This document shows positions 63,346 to 64,000 of a stretch of 64,000 bases of DNA, in pieces. How positions within the stretch are numbered: position 1 is the stretch's first letter; every line of letters begins with the position of its first letter. Below the pieces are notes generated by a model, which was given only the letters and a program-made list of their open reading frames with translations, made no database searches and was not told where the DNA came from. A program made the translations under genes and the position numbers. Origin of the DNA: Diacronema lutheri (lineage: Eukaryota; Haptophyta; Pavlovophyceae; Pavlovales; Pavlovaceae); assembly GCA_019448385.1 (NCBI GenBank), contig JAGTXO010000069.1, positions 1 to 64,000 on the forward strand, written 5' to 3'.

Positions 63346-64000
63346 GTGCCGCCGAGCCGGGGGCGGGCTCCGTGGGCGACGCGGCTTGGCCCGCCACTCG
63401 CACCACTCGCGCCGGGCGCGCACAACGCGCCGTGGTCCGCTGCGTGGCCGAGCGAAAATGCGGTCCTGGCACGCCATGCGGGAGAGGCCGTACAGCGCGT
63501 GAGCTTGGGCCCGTGATTTATTACTCATGGATTTATTACTCATGCCATGGCGTCGCGCCACGATTACGCCCGTGGCCCCGGCCGCCAGCCTCGCGCCGCT
63601 ACGCCGTGTCGTCGCGGCCGGCGCACACAGCGAACTGTGTGTCCGCGGCACATGCCCGGCTGCTCGCGAGCTGCAAGCTTGCCGAACTGCTCGCGCTAAA
63701 ATGGCGCGTTGCGGGCGTGCCCGCGCACCGCGCGTATGTTCCGCGCGTTCCAGGCGCGCCGCGCCGCGCGCCGAAGCGGCGCGCGGCGCACGTGCGGCCG
63801 CGAGCCGAAGAGGGGCCGGCGCGACCGGCCGCGAGGCAGACGCAGACGCTCGGCGTGCCGGTCGACGCGTCGTCCAAATCCGCGTCGGGCGGATGCGCGC
63901 CTAGGCCGGCGCTGCGTGCAATCGGCGCGGGTCGCCGCCGCATGACGAAGCATGCTTCCATCCGGTGCTCGGCCACGCGCTCGGGCGTAACGTTCGCGCC
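63346..64000 (+). mobile_element. right copy of the helicase/peptidase element, runs off the window
   Basis: Matches 28300-28850 of the left copy in inverse orientation, including the segment LLASCKLAELLALKWRVAGV that precedes the USP-like peptidase. The peptidase itself would lie beyond 64000. The G-rich tract of the left copy is absent. Confidence 0.5.

Larger units (their letters stand above)
58156..64000. repeat. right arm of the large inverted duplication (continues past the window)
   Basis: Reverse-complement counterpart of 28300-34654: motif, palindrome, coiled-coil pseudogene, MITE, helicase element. It differs by a 631-bp tandem duplication and by lacking the start of the helicase gene. 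The inner 2 kb are about 99% identical by eye. Confidence 0.85.

Noticed and set aside
1-64000. tRNA, rRNA or snRNA genes
   Set aside because: I looked for tRNA B-box/TPsiC-like and conserved rRNA segments by eye and saw none that convinced me. A covariance-model scan would be decisive.

Overview
The window is extremely GC-rich eukaryotic nuclear DNA, probably from a flagellated microalga. A haptophyte of the Pavlova/Diacronema kind would fit, but I infer this only from base composition, compact spliced genes and a ciliary dynein assembly factor. Introns of about 100-210 bp typically start GTGCGCG and end CGCAG. Reading across them resolves most frame changes in the host genes.

Left part (1-23.5 kb). 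A decayed IS630/Tc1-mariner transposase (1-1194, +) lies next to a SHOCT-like exon and an unrecognised spliced gene (1838-3994, -). From 23461 down to about 4.2 kb runs one enormous spliced coding unit on the minus strand, roughly 6,000 residues. Its modules in order are an Ulp1/C48-like protease, a transmembrane segment, coiled coil, further C48-like modules, a YqaJ-type nuclease, a chromodomain and a C-terminal Fanzor (eukaryotic TnpB/RuvC) nuclease. This is the most unusual object here.

Middle-left (23.5-34.7 kb). Low-complexity DNA with long poly-C/poly-G tracts and a possible LINE scrap is followed by a broken, possibly virus-derived element (USP/C19-like peptidase, plus a PIF1-type helicase behind a viral-SSB-like domain). 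Then come a 293-bp MITE with telomere-like repeats in its ends and a decayed coiled-coil gene.

Host island (34.7-58.0 kb), densely packed: a transmembrane-PI-PLC fusion (-), DNAAF6/PIH1D3 (+), CRIPT with an OCRE-like tail (-), an NCoR/SMRT-like SANT corepressor with four exons (-), a galactose-mutarotase-like membrane protein (+), three paralogous Cys-rich Apple-like signal-anchored proteins (+,+,-) and syntaxin 5 (+, two exons). Two divergent gene pairs have start codons only about 100-160 bp apart.

Right part (58.1-64 kb). The block to the left of the island recurs in inverted orientation: coiled-coil pseudogene, MITE, helicase element. One 631-bp segment there is tandemly duplicated. The host island therefore sits between inverted repeats of more than 5.5 kb, with about 1% divergence in the inner part and more outside. 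The inner breakpoints coincide with a ~50-bp motif that also lies just after a third gene's stop codon.
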